A DNA stretch of 64,000 nucleotides from Rutstroemia sp. NJR-2017a BVV2 (lineage: Eukaryota > Ascomycota > Leotiomycetes > Helotiales > Rutstroemiaceae): the NCBI GenBank assembly GCA_002946415.1, contig NJPS01000061.1, forward strand, positions 1 through 64,000. The letters are read 5' to 3'. A model generated the notes under the pieces. That model was not told the DNA's origin. It did no database searches and worked only from the letters and a program-made list of their open reading frames with translations. Of this stretch, positions 1-10,540 are shown piece after piece; position 1 is the first letter of the stretch; each line of letters begins with the position of its first letter. The translations under genes and the position numbers were made by a program.

Positions 1-2
1 AT

Positions 3-545
3 TAGGCTGCGCACAAATAATCCGCTCCGTCCGGATATCCTGATCCGCTCCGCTCCGCGGAGGGGCGCCCCTTAGTTTTTCGCTCCGTTGGATATCCGTT
101 TGAGAGAGAATCCGCTCCGGCCTAAAACGGATTATCCGCGGATTATCCAGCCACTATCCGGAAATCCGTGGATTATTAGAAATCCTGGAAATCCGTACAT
201 AAAATGTATAAAAATGTATAAATAGCTGTATAACTTTTATGATTAGTATAAGGGTTAGTATAAAACCTTAAGCTTAAGGCTCAAGCCTTAAACTTTTTAA
301 GGATATACTTTTTTTTAGGCCGTCAAATCCCCACTTTTACTTGGAAATCCTGGAAAACCGGCGGATTCACGGATACCCGCCGGATTTCTAATAATCCGCC
401 GGATTTCAGGAGCTACTGCGGATATCCGCGGATTATCCGCAGTAGTACCACTTAGAAATCGCCAAAATCCGCTCCGGTCCGGATTAATCCGCGGATCCCT
501 TTGAACCTAAGTGGTAGTACCACGGAGCTCCGTTTGCGCAGCCTA
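3..545. mobile_element. Non-autonomous hAT-like element (MITE)
   Basis: The element begins TAGGCTGCGCA and ends TGCGCAGCCTA, an 11-bp perfect terminal inverted repeat. Its ends are packed with subterminal copies of the palindrome ATCCGCGGAT and its fragments (near 133, 421-441 and 485-495). A 10-bp internal inverted repeat pairs 446-455 with 507-516. The middle (about 190-330) is AT-rich with no open frame. An 8-bp target duplication would be GGTATGAT (546-553). Only two bases of the left flank (AT) are in the window and they match its last two bases. TIR style and subterminal repeats are typical of hAT elements; no transposase is present, so it would need one in trans. The right flank is retroelement coding sequence, so this is a nested insertion. 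Confidence 0.7.
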
Positions 546-2658
546 GGTATGATACGACTGCATTCCAGGGTGGACGTAGGAAGAGTCTTCTGGAGATAAC
601 CGCTGGTGCACAGAAGGAGAGGAGGCCTATGACCGACTGAAGATCTCGTAGGGTTGATACTCTGCTTGCGATCGCATTTGTGCATAAGCTGCGGATCCGA
701 CGTAGTTTGTCTTACAGGACCCGCATTTCCTGGCGGATCGTATCGATCTCATAGCCTAGGATCACTGCTACTTGGCTGCATACATCCTTTGAAGTGTTTT
801 GCGGGATGCCTAAGTCCAATGTCAATACGTTATATTGTACTGCAAGTTGCTTGAGGTATGCTTCTGTAGCCTTCCCCTATGGGATCACCAGGATGAAGTC
901 ATCCAAGTAGTATTCGAGGGTTTGCCAGTCTGTATAATACTGCAGTATCCAGTGGAATGCTTCTGCGAAGATGTTGAAGATATATGGGGCTGTTCGGAGG
1001 CCGAATAGCAGGCATGTTTCTTTATAGTATTGCCCCTCCCACTCGAGTACAAGAAGCCATCTGTGTTCATAAGAGACTGGGATATTTCTGAATGCATCTT
1101 TAATATCTCGTTTCATGATCCAAGCACCTGTTCCAGCGTTGCGGATATACTGCAGGATTGTGTCGATTGTGACGAATTGCATCTCTCCTAGTTCTTCCGC
1201 AATATATGCGTTTACCGACAGATTATCTGGGTATAATAAATAATGGATACGGCGTATACCTCCGTCGTGCTTTGGCACTAATCCAAGTGGTGATACTATT
1301 AAAGGACCCACTGGTTCTGTATGTTCTAGCCTGCCTAACTGTAAATCTTCTGCTATCTTGCTAGAGATTAAGGCTGGGTTGACACTACATATCTTAAGAT
1401 TCTTTGAAAGGATCAACTGTTTTGGGCCTTTATACCCGATTCTGCAGCCATATTGCAGGATCTTTGTGATCTGCCAGCGCAAATTACTATGATTATAGTC
1501 ACTGAGCAGTCGTTCCCATACCTCTGCCTTAAAAGGGGAGGGGGATACTTCTAGTACTGGATCACTTATGTTCACAATCTCGAACAGTATCTCAGTATTG
1601 GGACGGGGTAGGGGCAACATGCATAATTCTCTATCTACGGCATCTTCTAGCTCATCCCATCCTACGTCTCCTCAGCTTTTACAGCTGCTTACGGGGTGTA
1701 GCCCGTCGCACTTTGTGCACTTATATACATATCGGCAGCCAGATCTGTTACAGAGGTTGCCTTTATTGAAACCGTGGCAGTAGTTACTACTATCTCTTAT
1801 ATCCTCGTGGCGCGTTCTCTTCGTGGTATGCCTTCCTGCACCTTATACATTCAGGTTCGCCACCTTGGCCAGAGTACAGTTCTCGTTAATCGTCATCTTG
1901 CAGTAACTATCCTTCGTTTCCCGTGGGATTGTCCAGAGGCTTTCCTCCCCCATACCACGGGCAGTGACGAACTGCTGGTAGCTCATTACCATCTGTAAAA
2001 CCTGACTCCATATGTAAGTACGGGAAAGGCTCAAGATTGAGTACATAAATCTTGACATACCTGCTTCCATCATAGGGTGTTTTGTACCATATAGGTGGCA
2101 TACCAATATCTTATATATAATGAAAGAGATGGCCCACACGATAGGATCCTTGCCATAGTCCTTGGCCGACCCATAGACCTTCCTTATCATAATAACTCCA
2201 TCTTCGGAGATGATCACGTTACTGTTTGTTACCTCTTCTGCCCAATCCACCAGCTCTGGGCATAGTTTCACCATATTCCAAGGGTTGAAGTTACCTTTAA
2301 CAACCTGATTCAACTGCTCGGGAGGGGCACCTGGGGCGAGGGTAAGAAGGCCTTTGGCCTCAGGGGATAAATCACCTTCTGTAGGTAACTCCTCCTGCTG
2401 TACTACTACTGCTGGGGCGGGTTATACTGCTGCTAGTCCTTCTACTTTCCTAGACAGGGTATTTATGCTCTCCAGCAGGGCGTTTAACTGTCCGTTCGTG
2501 ATATACGCTGTAGCATTAGGTGCTTCTTCGTGTGCTCCGTTCGATGCTGCCATTGTGGTGGTCGAGGACGCTGTCAAAGCCGGCGACGGTGAGGTTGGAT
2601 TTCCTATACTTGTCAACGGAATACCGAAGGGTGTTCCTTGCCTAGTCCGGAAGGACAT
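546..2658 (-). pseudogene. DIRS-like retroelement gag-RT, mutated and interrupted
   Basis: One minus-strand frame runs from the ATG at 2658 to the edge of the hAT insertion at 545, broken only by stops at 2424, 1845, 1674, 879 and 714 (top coordinate of each codon). The N-terminal part is gag-like. Around 1700-1780 lies a Cys/His segment (C-x7-C-x4-C, then C-x2-C-x4-H-x4-C) like the zinc-binding region of DIRS gag proteins. The reverse transcriptase follows (about 1500-880) with LVPKHDGG, the KRDIKDAFRNIP block, LLFGLRTAP and the YLDD active site. Past 880 the frame continues through thumb-like sequence toward RNase H (LQSVIGLLSFCAP, about 600-640). No tyrosine recombinase or ends are seen; the rest may lie left of the window. 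Each stop is one C-to-T change from a sense codon, as RIP would give. Not functional. Confidence 0.8.
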
Positions 2659-3457
2659 GTAACCCTTAACGCTCTTCTATTATATAGTACGAGTGGATTT
2701 TGGTTGGAATCGAAATGTTTAAAAACTTTTGGCCAACTTTGAAAATTTGATGATTTTTACAAAATGTCAATTTTCTGCGCCGGCAAATCCTTAATTTTGT
2801 GTGGTGGCCCCACCTAATTTTAGGGCCTGATCGGCATTAAGATTTGCCGTCAATGTTGGCCTCAAATATGTGTTCTTAAACATGGACATTATATACTCCT
2901 GTTACTACTATATATCTATTATACTAATATTGTTGGTTGGACCTCCAGGCAAGAGTAATGATTAAAAGGGGGAGATCCAAAAGAGTCACGTAACGCGGTC
3001 CGACGTTTACCCGGGACACTAGGCTGGGCGCATGAAATGGCCAGCTTATGTTCAATGGGTAAAATCGTCGTAATTCTCAACAACTAACTGGCCGTACAGC
3101 GGCTTATTTATAGTACAAAATGAAGGCATTCCGAAGCTCTCTTTAATGCATTCCGGTACTCCCGCTTCGGCATGTACGGAGGCATGTACAGGTATGCAGC
3201 GACGGTAAATGCATGCAGCCATTTTGATGTGGTACGCTATATGCCTGAGGCATAGTGGCCTGTACAGCCATTGCCTGAAGCACCGACTTACCGACAAATA
3301 TATCCGGATCGGACTTCCTACTTCCTTACTAACAATAGATAAGATAGGATCTTATATATTTCGTTTGTTCATTCATATATATCAACTACTACTAGTAGGA
3401 TGAATCATATAATATTTCCTTTGTTCTACAGTTCATATATAGCTGAGCTGGGGGGTG
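2659..3457. other. AT-rich non-coding flank of the retroelement
   Basis: Upstream of the retroelement ATG. It is AT-rich with many TA steps, and short ORFs on both strands show no recognisable protein. It may contain the 5' terminal region of the DIRS-like element, but I could not define an end. Nothing else is supported. Confidence 0.4.
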
Positions 3458-3828
3458 TGTCACGGAAATGGTATCACGTATATACAGAGAAAAGGGCCTG
3501 TGCTCGTAAGCTGTGATGATTATTCATAGCTTAGCATATAGAGATACACTGTCGTGTATACTGAACCTTATTCTCGTGATTAATAAGTTGCATTCTCGTG
3601 CTTACTGAGTCGGATTCTCGTCCGCACGAACTCAACCTCATATGCTTGGGGAGCATATAGGATTATCATAGAAATTAGTAGAGCAGAGTTTTCACTGCTC
3701 GCCTACCTTCTAAGAAATGAGGCTCAGGAGCTCAAGCCTATAAATAGTGGCTCAGGAGCTCATTTCTTGGAAGGTCAATCAACTCTTACTTTTATCATTT
3801 CATGCCTAACTATTCACCGAGCGTGATA
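3458..3828 (+). repeat. Possible solo LTR, about 371 bp
   Basis: The segment starts TGTCACG and ends CGTGATA. The end would be the inverted match CGTGACA with one C-to-T change. A TATAAATA box lies at 3739-3746, as in an LTR promoter. No matching 5-bp target duplication is visible (GGGTG against ATATA) and no primer binding site or polyprotein is nearby. The call rests on the termini and the promoter-like core only. Confidence 0.35.
3706..3774. repeat. Inverted repeat flanking a TATA box
   Basis: CCTTCTAAGAAATGAG at 3706-3721 is the reverse complement of 3759-3774 with one mismatch in 16. Inside the stem the 14-mer GGCTCAGGAGCTCA occurs twice, and between them is TATAAATA (3739-3746). A stem-loop or cruciform around a promoter core is possible. 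It lies inside the candidate LTR. Confidence 0.7.
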
Positions 3829-4090
3829 ATATATTATTAGGATATATATATTCTCATTTTGAGCTTCTTACAATATCTCAAATCCCCAACTTGAAAATAT
3901 CAAGAAACGAAAACCCTCAATTATTTGGACGATTTGAATTAATTATTGATCGAAAGAAATTAAACTGGATTACGCAAAACGGTATATGAGATAAAATAAT
4001 TGGGATATATATATCAAACAGTACAAACTGCGGCCTGATAGGTAAGAGAACCATAGCCGCTTTACGAGAAACGAGATATATGCTAACCCA

Positions 4091-4173
4091 ATCCGGTTAG
4101 TTCAGTGGTAGAATTCTTGCTTTGGGAGCTCCTAAAATGTAAGAGGTCTCCGGTTCGATCCCGGATTAGGCCC
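4091..4173 (+). tRNA. tRNA-Pro(TGG)-like gene with 11-nt intron, probably defective
   Basis: D arm GTTC/GAAT with loop AGTGGTA, anticodon stem CTTGC/GTAAG, anticodon TGG at 4123-4125, an 11-nt intron (4127-4137) at the usual place after position 37, and T arm TCCGG-TTCGATC-CCGGA (4149-4165) are all good. The A-box- and B-box-like promoters are intact, and TTTT at 4179-4182 could end Pol III transcription. The 3' acceptor strand TTAGGCC (4166-4172) expects GGCCTAA at the 5' side, but the bases there are ATCCGGT, which do not pair. The 5' end therefore looks replaced or mutated, next to AT-rich transposon-derived sequence. It may be a tRNA pseudogene. Confidence 0.55.
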
Positions 4174-4631
4174 TTCTCTTTTGCATTTTTGTTGTTTGTT
4201 TCTCGTTGTTTTTCTCTCTTTTTTAGATTTGTCGTTTGTCGTTTAGAAGCGGGGTCGTCCGAGCGTGGGGACGTGCACTGGTGGAGGGGTAATGAGGGGC
4301 AGGGGGCAGCGGGTACGAGTAGTCAGCCTGAACTTGGCGACTACAATCTCAACTTTGTCTTAAAACGTAGTTAAGCACAGTACTTGTTTTCTGCTTTATT
4401 TATTTATATTAATATTCAATATACTGGTTCCTATAGACGTCGGTATCCGTTTACAAGACTGTCCAAAGTTATCCATTTGTCCCCAATTGCACTTCATCTA
4501 CTATACCTCAGTTTAAGACTTTCCGATGAAGTACCGAGGTCTGGCAGTTCACTACCGTTCTATCCCAATTCTTCACTATTCGAGATTTTCGACTCTCTAA
4601 GCTTTTACCTCATACCCTATAGTATACCTGA
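4174..4631. other. Non-coding stretch
   Basis: The Pol III terminator-like T run, then AT-rich sequence. Short ORFs on the plus strand look random. Nothing supportable. Confidence 0.4.
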
Positions 4632-5586
4632 TTACTCCCTCTCATCATTAATCAGCCACGGATATGCATCTGCATCTAGATCACTCTCTCCCCCGTGAGT
4701 CTGTACCGTCGAGGTTATAACTGAGGATGCATATGGTCTTCGTAACCTAGTACAGGGTCTGTGAATTGAGCAGCCCGATACGTTTTTCCCTCTGTATACC
4801 ACTTCCTCATGGGGCGAAGAGCTATCGGGCTTGCTCGCGTGGAGGTCAGCGAGTGCTTGTGTAAGTGGGTTTATTGGTATGTGTGGTTGAGATGGCGTAG
4901 TGGTGGTGTTCTTCTTGCGGCTTTTAGACTGGCCTGGCAGCGAGGTTCTGTTTCGACTCGAGACACCATCTTTTGTTCTTTTCTTAGCCTTACTTGTGCT
5001 GGAGGTAGTAGGTGCTGATGTAGATCGCAATTGTAGATCTCTCGGTATACAGTTGGGAGGGTATGATGATATCGTTCTTCTTATGGCTTTCACGGCGGCG
5101 CTTTCGTGCACGTGGCGGTGAAGTTGTGGTAGCATTCTGGCTTTCGAGTAGAATCCCTATCTCCAACTCTTTTTCTAAGCTTGCTTTTGCTGTGTCTCGT
5201 AAGTGCCTGTGAATATGTCAATTCTGAGTCTGTCGGTATACCTGGTTGAGAAGATATGGTAGTACTAGTAGTGTGCTTCACATTACTTTGATAGTAGTGC
5301 TTTTGTGCCCCTAATATCGAGATTGTAGTGTCATGTAACCGACGAGTCGGACCACCATCTCCTGCTTTGCTTCTAGACCTGCTCCTTTTTGTAGACTCAC
5401 TCCGCGATCGTCTTTTCTGGCTTTCCGCGGGCCGTTCCTTGGGCTCGGTATCCTTACGAGGCCCCTAGATCTTTTCTCCTTAGCTTTCACATGGTACTGG
5501 GCAATTGCTTCTTCCAGCCAGTACCATCCGTAATCCCACCATTGTACCAATGTCACCCGTTTTTCTTTCTCCAAGTCCCAATTCAT
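4632..5586 (-). pseudogene. Frame-broken relic with degenerate internal repeats
   Basis: Three overlapping minus-strand frames each carry protein-like sequence rich in K, R, S, T and P: 5586-5311 (begins MNWDLEKEKRVTLVQWWDYG), about 5350-5090, and 5135-4632. No splice sites join them cleanly. The second and third share a diverged repeat of about 190 nt. Both start with ISS-P--IP at protein level and ATATC-TC...TATACCGA-AGA at DNA level, and both run into K/R-rich text ending near KKN. A third frame between them also reads basic (PPRARKRRR). I read this as one repetitive basic protein gene broken by frameshifts. Product unknown. A real multi-exon gene cannot be excluded. Confidence 0.35.
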
Positions 5587-7222
5587 GCTTGCAAGTCAGC
5601 AGTCTTTCGCGCAGCATATTCCGCTTACTGCTTCCATCTCCTCGAACGACATGCATCTGATGGTGCGCAGATATACCATTCCGCTTTCTACCCTCCCGTG
5701 TTTTGGCTGCTGCTGATGAGATTCCTTACGGGTAGGTGGCCTTGCGGCATACCCTGGATTGTTTCACGTTAAAATTCGTCTACGCTGATGAAAGAGCAAT
5801 AAAGGCGGTTACTTCATCGCCGGTGATATCCAACCAACATGAACGACGCACGAGTGGAAATTCGAGACCCCAGGGGCATGTGCCCTTGGGATGGTATAAA
5901 TTGCTTGATCCAGCTTCATTCACTGAAGTGACTACAACACTTCCAAGGCATTGATCATGACTTTTATATCATCCTTGCTAGAAAGTAGCTCATTGATCAA
6001 CCTAATGGCCGACAAGGTTCTTTTTAGTCAACGAGGATTGAAGAATCAGGAGTAAATGATCGAGATCCATCAGAATCAATATCCTGTAACTTTACAGGCA
6101 ATCGCTTCATTTTCCGCACATGCTTCCATGAGCATGCTGTCGCAGCCATGTACTTAGCTGTCCTCCAGACCTTGAAGAGCTTCCTTAATACTCCACTAGT
6201 ATCGAATACATTCTCAAGAGATGATTCACTCGCGCACTCAATACACTCGTAGCTGTTTGGACGTGTATGGGGAACTGGGTCTTTGAAGAACAACCGTGCT
6301 TTCTTTCCATCGTCAATGAGGGGCCGTACGGCCACAATATGAAGTGCGGATCGAAGTTGCAGAGTTCTTCGAGCTAGTTCCTTTTAGGAAACTCTAGTAG
6401 TGAATATAACACGCTTTTGTTTTAAGTTTTAGCTGGTTTTTAACTGATCATGTTGTTAAAAAAATCTTTTGAAAAATCAGCTGGAAAGGAGAATTTCGCT
6501 TGTCTCCCGTTTCTGTGGATATTTTCCACCAATCGCGACATTGAGACGGACTAGTCCTGTTCGGTGACAATGGGCTGGACCAATCATCGTTCCGTGCGAC
6601 CGTGCGACTAAAGCACTGACCAGAGGCTCGTGAATAGCTTCAAGGAAGTGAATTGCGTTGCATATGTTCTGCGCACCAACAAAATCCAGGTTATACAGCA
6701 TTAGAAACGCATTGAAAGCAAAGTCGGCCGACGGGAACTAGAGGGCGCGCGTATCTTGAGAACTGACACGCGATTGTTCTTCTTGTGACGATGGATACGA
6801 ATTTTTTAGCTCCTCCAAGTAAATGCATCTATTCGCTAGAGAGGGGTACCCATATGTGTCTTTGGTGTCGTCCGTCTCGTCGCATGTCGCTGCCTCGTAG
6901 ATTGGAATCTAGATCTCAGGGTTCCGAGCAGATTTCCCTTCGTCCCTCCCGAGTCCCAGCAAATTCACCTCACATGCAATCTAAATACCCTTGCATTTAC
7001 CATCTGCGGGCTACGGCGGTCCGCAACGGCAGAAAATCACTAGCCCCTCAGCCCCTCCACAATCGGTGAATTTTTTTGAAAACTTTAGCTCCCCGCGATA
7101 TATATTTCTCTTGCACTCTTGCACCTTCCCCCCTCTACTTCTACACAACATTTTGCAGCCGTCTAAATTCTCTCAACGAATCCCAAGAGAATCTGGAAAT
7201 ACTCCAAGAAAATCAACTCAAA
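5587..7222. other. Intergenic region with weak coding relics; ADE13 promoter at right end
   Basis: Minus-strand open stretches at 6024-6335 (103 codons from a GTG, open further upstream, contains HTRPNSYECIEC) and 6477-6701 (74 codons) look slightly protein-like, but no start/splice model joins them and I recognise no family. The right end carries the ADE13 promoter: a TATATAT run near 7098 and CT-rich sequence just before the start codon. Confidence 0.35.
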
Positions 7223-8946
7223 ATGTCTAATTACGACATCTATCAAACACCGTTGACCTCGCGTTATGCGAGTAAGTATTACCTTTCTGCAACAAGTCTG
7301 CCCGCCATCGGGGGCCCTCCCATGTCCTTTGAGGGCTCTCATAGAAGCTCCGATGGATATGAACATCTACTATCTTTCCTATATTTATCTTGTATGTCAA
7401 TTGATCATTGCTAATCATTTACGCTCGACAGGCAACGAAATGAAAACTATCTTCTCTTCGCGAAACCGTGCTTCCACATGGCGCACCCTTTGGATCGATC
7501 TCGCTGAAGCTGAGAGAGAATTGGGCTTAGATATCAGTGAGGAGGCTATTGAACAAATGAAGGCAAATAGGATCATGACCGACAAGGACTTCCAGATTGC
7601 CAGTGAGGAAGAGAAGCGACGCCGACACGATGTTATGGCCCACGTTCATGCATTCGGTCTCGCCGCTCCAAAGGCCGCTGGTATCATTCATTATGGTGCT
7701 ACCTCTTGCTATTGCACTGACAACGCCGATCTCATCTTTCAACGTGATGCCCTTGACCTCGTCATTCCCAAGCTGGCTGTCATCATCCACAAGTTGGCCC
7801 AGTTCGCTTTGGAATACAAGGAAATGCCGACTTTGGGATACACCCACTTTCAGCCTGCACAGTAGGAACACCCACACTCCCTGGTTTGAAACTCAACCTA
7901 ATCCTACATAGATTGATCACTGTTGGTCGCCGAGCATGCCAATGGGTCCAAGACCTTCTTATGGACTTGGACGACATTACCAAAGTCAGAGCTGATCTCC
8001 GTGAGTCTTCAAAATGCACTCTGTTCGTGTGATGTTTTGCTTACCAGTACGGACTCTAGGTTATCGTGGCGCTCAGGGTACAACTGGTACTCAAGCTAGT
8101 TTCATGGAAATCTTCAAGGGTGATGATGGCAAGATTGACAAGCTCAATGAGCTTCTCTGCAAGAAGGCAGGCTTCCCAAGCTGCTACCCAATCTCGACCC
8201 AAACCTACTCTAGAAAGGTCGATCTTCGCATTGCCAATGCCTTCTCCAGCTTTGGTGCTACCGTTCAAAGAATCTCCAGTGACATCCGTCATCTCGCCAA
8301 CTTGAAGGAATTGGAAGAGCCATTTGAGAAGGACCAAATTGGATCATCTGCCATGGCCTACAAGCGCAACCCAATGCGATCTGAGCGAATTGCCGCACTT
8401 GGTCGTCACCTTGCTAACCTCAACAAGAATGCCAACGATACCTATGCTGCTCAGTGGTTCGAGCGTACCCTTGACGATTCCGCTATCCGCCGTATTACTA
8501 TCCCTGAAATGTACCTCTCTGCGGATGCTATCTGTATGGCGTTGGACAACGTCGTCTCAGGTTTCGTCGTTTACCCCAACCGCATTCATTCCCGTGTCAT
8601 GGAAGAATTGCCCTTCATGGCCACTGAGGTTATTATCATGCGAATGGTTGCCTTGGGCAGATCCAGACAAGATGCTCATGAGGAGATCCGTGTTCTTTCT
8701 CACCAGGCTTCCGATGTTGTTAAGAAGGAAGGTGGCAAGAATGACTTGATTGAGCGCATCAAGAAAACTGAATTCTTCCAGCCTCTTTGGGATGATCTTG
8801 ACAATCTCCTGGACCCCAAGAACTTCATTGGCCGCAGTGTCCACTCGGTTGAGGTGTTCTGTGGGCCTGGTGGAGAAGTCGAAGCTGCTCTCGAGCCCTA
8901 TCGCAAGGCCATCGAGTCCAGCCAGACTGTTGAGTTGAGTCTCTAG
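7223..8946 (+). CDS. ADE13: Adenylosuccinate lyase
   Basis: Cleaves SAICAR to AICAR and adenylosuccinate to AMP, releasing fumarate, in cytosolic de novo purine synthesis. Four exons: 7223-7271, 7432-7861, 7912-8000, 8060-8946, joined by GT-AG introns of 160, 50 and 59 nt, giving 484 aa, the usual fungal length. Family marks: N-terminal [22 protein letters not shown] across intron 2, [15 protein letters not shown] at intron 3, and the fumarase/aspartase-superfamily signature [15 protein letters not shown] (about 8341-8385) with the flexible catalytic loop serine. The first ATG sits after a CT-rich leader with TATATAT about 120 nt upstream. Conserved codons run through all junctions. It is convergent with the aldo/keto reductase; the stops are 345 bp apart. 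Confidence 0.97.
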
Positions 8947-9290
8947 AGATGAACTTAATGATTTTACGACATTTCTTTGCTGATAATTGAACCGGCTTTG
9001 GAGCATTTGGGTTGGGATAGAGCATATGAGGAGTTCATGGAGTATGGCCTTTCAAAATTCCTCGTTCTATGAGTTTCTCTTTCAAAAATAGCGACTGATA
9101 TCTTGTCTATCTGGTTGGCTCCTTTTTTTTGAAAATTAAGGTTGGCGTCGTAGGTAGACAGCGTTGTTCTTACCTTATACAGTAGTTTCTGGTGGCACTT
9201 CTGCTTTTTTGCAAACATAAAGTGGCCTCTTCAGAGAATCAATAAAATATGATACCATTAAAATTAACTCTCATGACATACACTGAACAT
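8947..9290. other. Convergent 3' regions
   Basis: About 340 bp between the ADE13 stop and the stop of the oppositely oriented reductase. AT-rich, with an AATAAAATA run near 9240 that could serve 3' processing. No gene. Confidence 0.5.
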
Positions 9291-10442
9291 CTAATGCCAG
9301 TACTTATAGGTGCCCCCAATGACCGCCCAACCAGCATCCAACGCGTTAAGAACATCTTCAGGCAAGGGACCTTTCTCTAAATCTCTTAAGTTCTCCTCCA
9401 ACTGAGCAGCACTACTAGCACCCACAATCACTGCATCACCAAACTCGTTTTTCAAAGCGGAATGATGCATCATCCACCGTAAGCCACATTCTGCTTCAGT
9501 CAAACCATGCTTCTTGATCACGGGACGCAAGAAATCTTCCAAGGCCTGGAAGGACCGGTCGTTCATGTATCGGCCGTGGTGCATCTTGCCTTGTGGTTTG
9601 TTAGGATCGAATCTGGAATTGGGCTCGTAGGACTTTTGGTCGCGATGGTATTTGGATGTTAAGAACCCGCCTGCTAAAGGTTCTGTGAAAGAAACGGAAT
9701 AGTTAGTGAGCTCTGGAGTGGAGTGTTGACTTAGGGAAAAACCGGAAGAAAGAGGAGATACTTACGGAAAGCATATAGCGCAATACCATAATGACGAAGA
9801 CAAGGAATCAGCTCCGCTTCCACAGAGCGCTGGTAAGCATTATAGAGGCCCTGATAAACACTTGGTTTCACCCAACCATTCTTCTCCGCGATATCGCAAA
9901 TCCGCGCCACTTCCCAAGACTGGAAATTCGACAAGCCGAATCTATCAAACTTGCCCTCCTGGTGCAGTTTATTGATCTCACTCAGCGTCTCCTCAAACGG
10001 CGTGTTCCGGTCAGGTCCATGCAGATAGAACATCTCGACGCGGTCGGTCTGCAATGCTTTCATGCTGGCTTCGAAGCCAGCGCGCACGTCGGCGGCGCTG
10101 TGCGTCCATTGCTCGGTGGTGAGCCAGTCCATGCCTTTTCCCTTAGTAGGGTAGAGCTTGGTTTGCATGATGAGGCCGCGGGATTGCCAGTTGGCTTCTG
10201 CGAGGCGCTCTTCGGTGGAGCCGCCGCCATAGACGCGTGCGCTGTCGACTTCGCTGTGGCCGTATTTTTGGAAGACGTCGAGGATTGAGTTGGCGCCTTC
10301 GAGGGTTGAGATGCGGATTCCGTCACCTGATTGGGTTTAGTTGGGGGGTAGATGCGAGGGTGAGGAGGGAAAAGGACAAACCTGGGCGACCGACGGTCAT
10401 GGAGCCAAAGACGACTTTGAGGGGGCATTTGGAGGTGGACAT
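9291..10442 (-). CDS. Aldo/keto reductase, AKR7-like (aflatoxin-aldehyde reductase type)
   Basis: NADPH-dependent reduction of aldehydes and ketones, probably cytosolic. Exons 10442-10382, 10326-9766 and 9682-9291 with introns of 55 and 83 nt give 337 aa, the normal AKR7 length. The catalytic tetrad can be placed: Asp and Tyr in VDSARVYGGG, Lys in LIMQTKLYP, His in MFYLHGPDRN. The barrel continues with FGLSNFQSWEV, ALYAFQPLAGGFLTSKYHRD across intron 2, and the cofactor-binding GDAVIVGASSAAQLEENL near the C terminus. The ATG chosen gives MSTSKCPLKVVFGSMTVGR, a typical start of beta-strand 1. Substrate unknown; detoxification of reactive aldehydes is the family theme. A TATA palindrome lies about 85-98 nt upstream. 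Confidence 0.93.
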
Positions 10443-10526
10443 GTTGAATAGATGTGTGGTGTGAATGAGTATGATAGTGTTAGGAAAGTTTGTGGTTTGC
10501 TTGTTCCAAGTATACTCTTCTGAACG

Positions 10527-10540
10527 CCCTTATATAAGGG
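10527..10540 (-). promoter_or_regulatory. Palindromic TATA element of the reductase
   Basis: CCCTTATATAAGGG is a perfect 14-bp palindrome 85-98 nt upstream of the reductase ATG (10442). It combines a TATATA core with CCCT/AGGG arms resembling the stress element core (AGGGG), though one G short. Position suits a core promoter. Confidence 0.5.

Noticed and set aside
3050..3290. Possible MITE from GTACAG-rich palindromes
   Set aside because: Inverted matches are short and imperfect; no target duplication could be defined.
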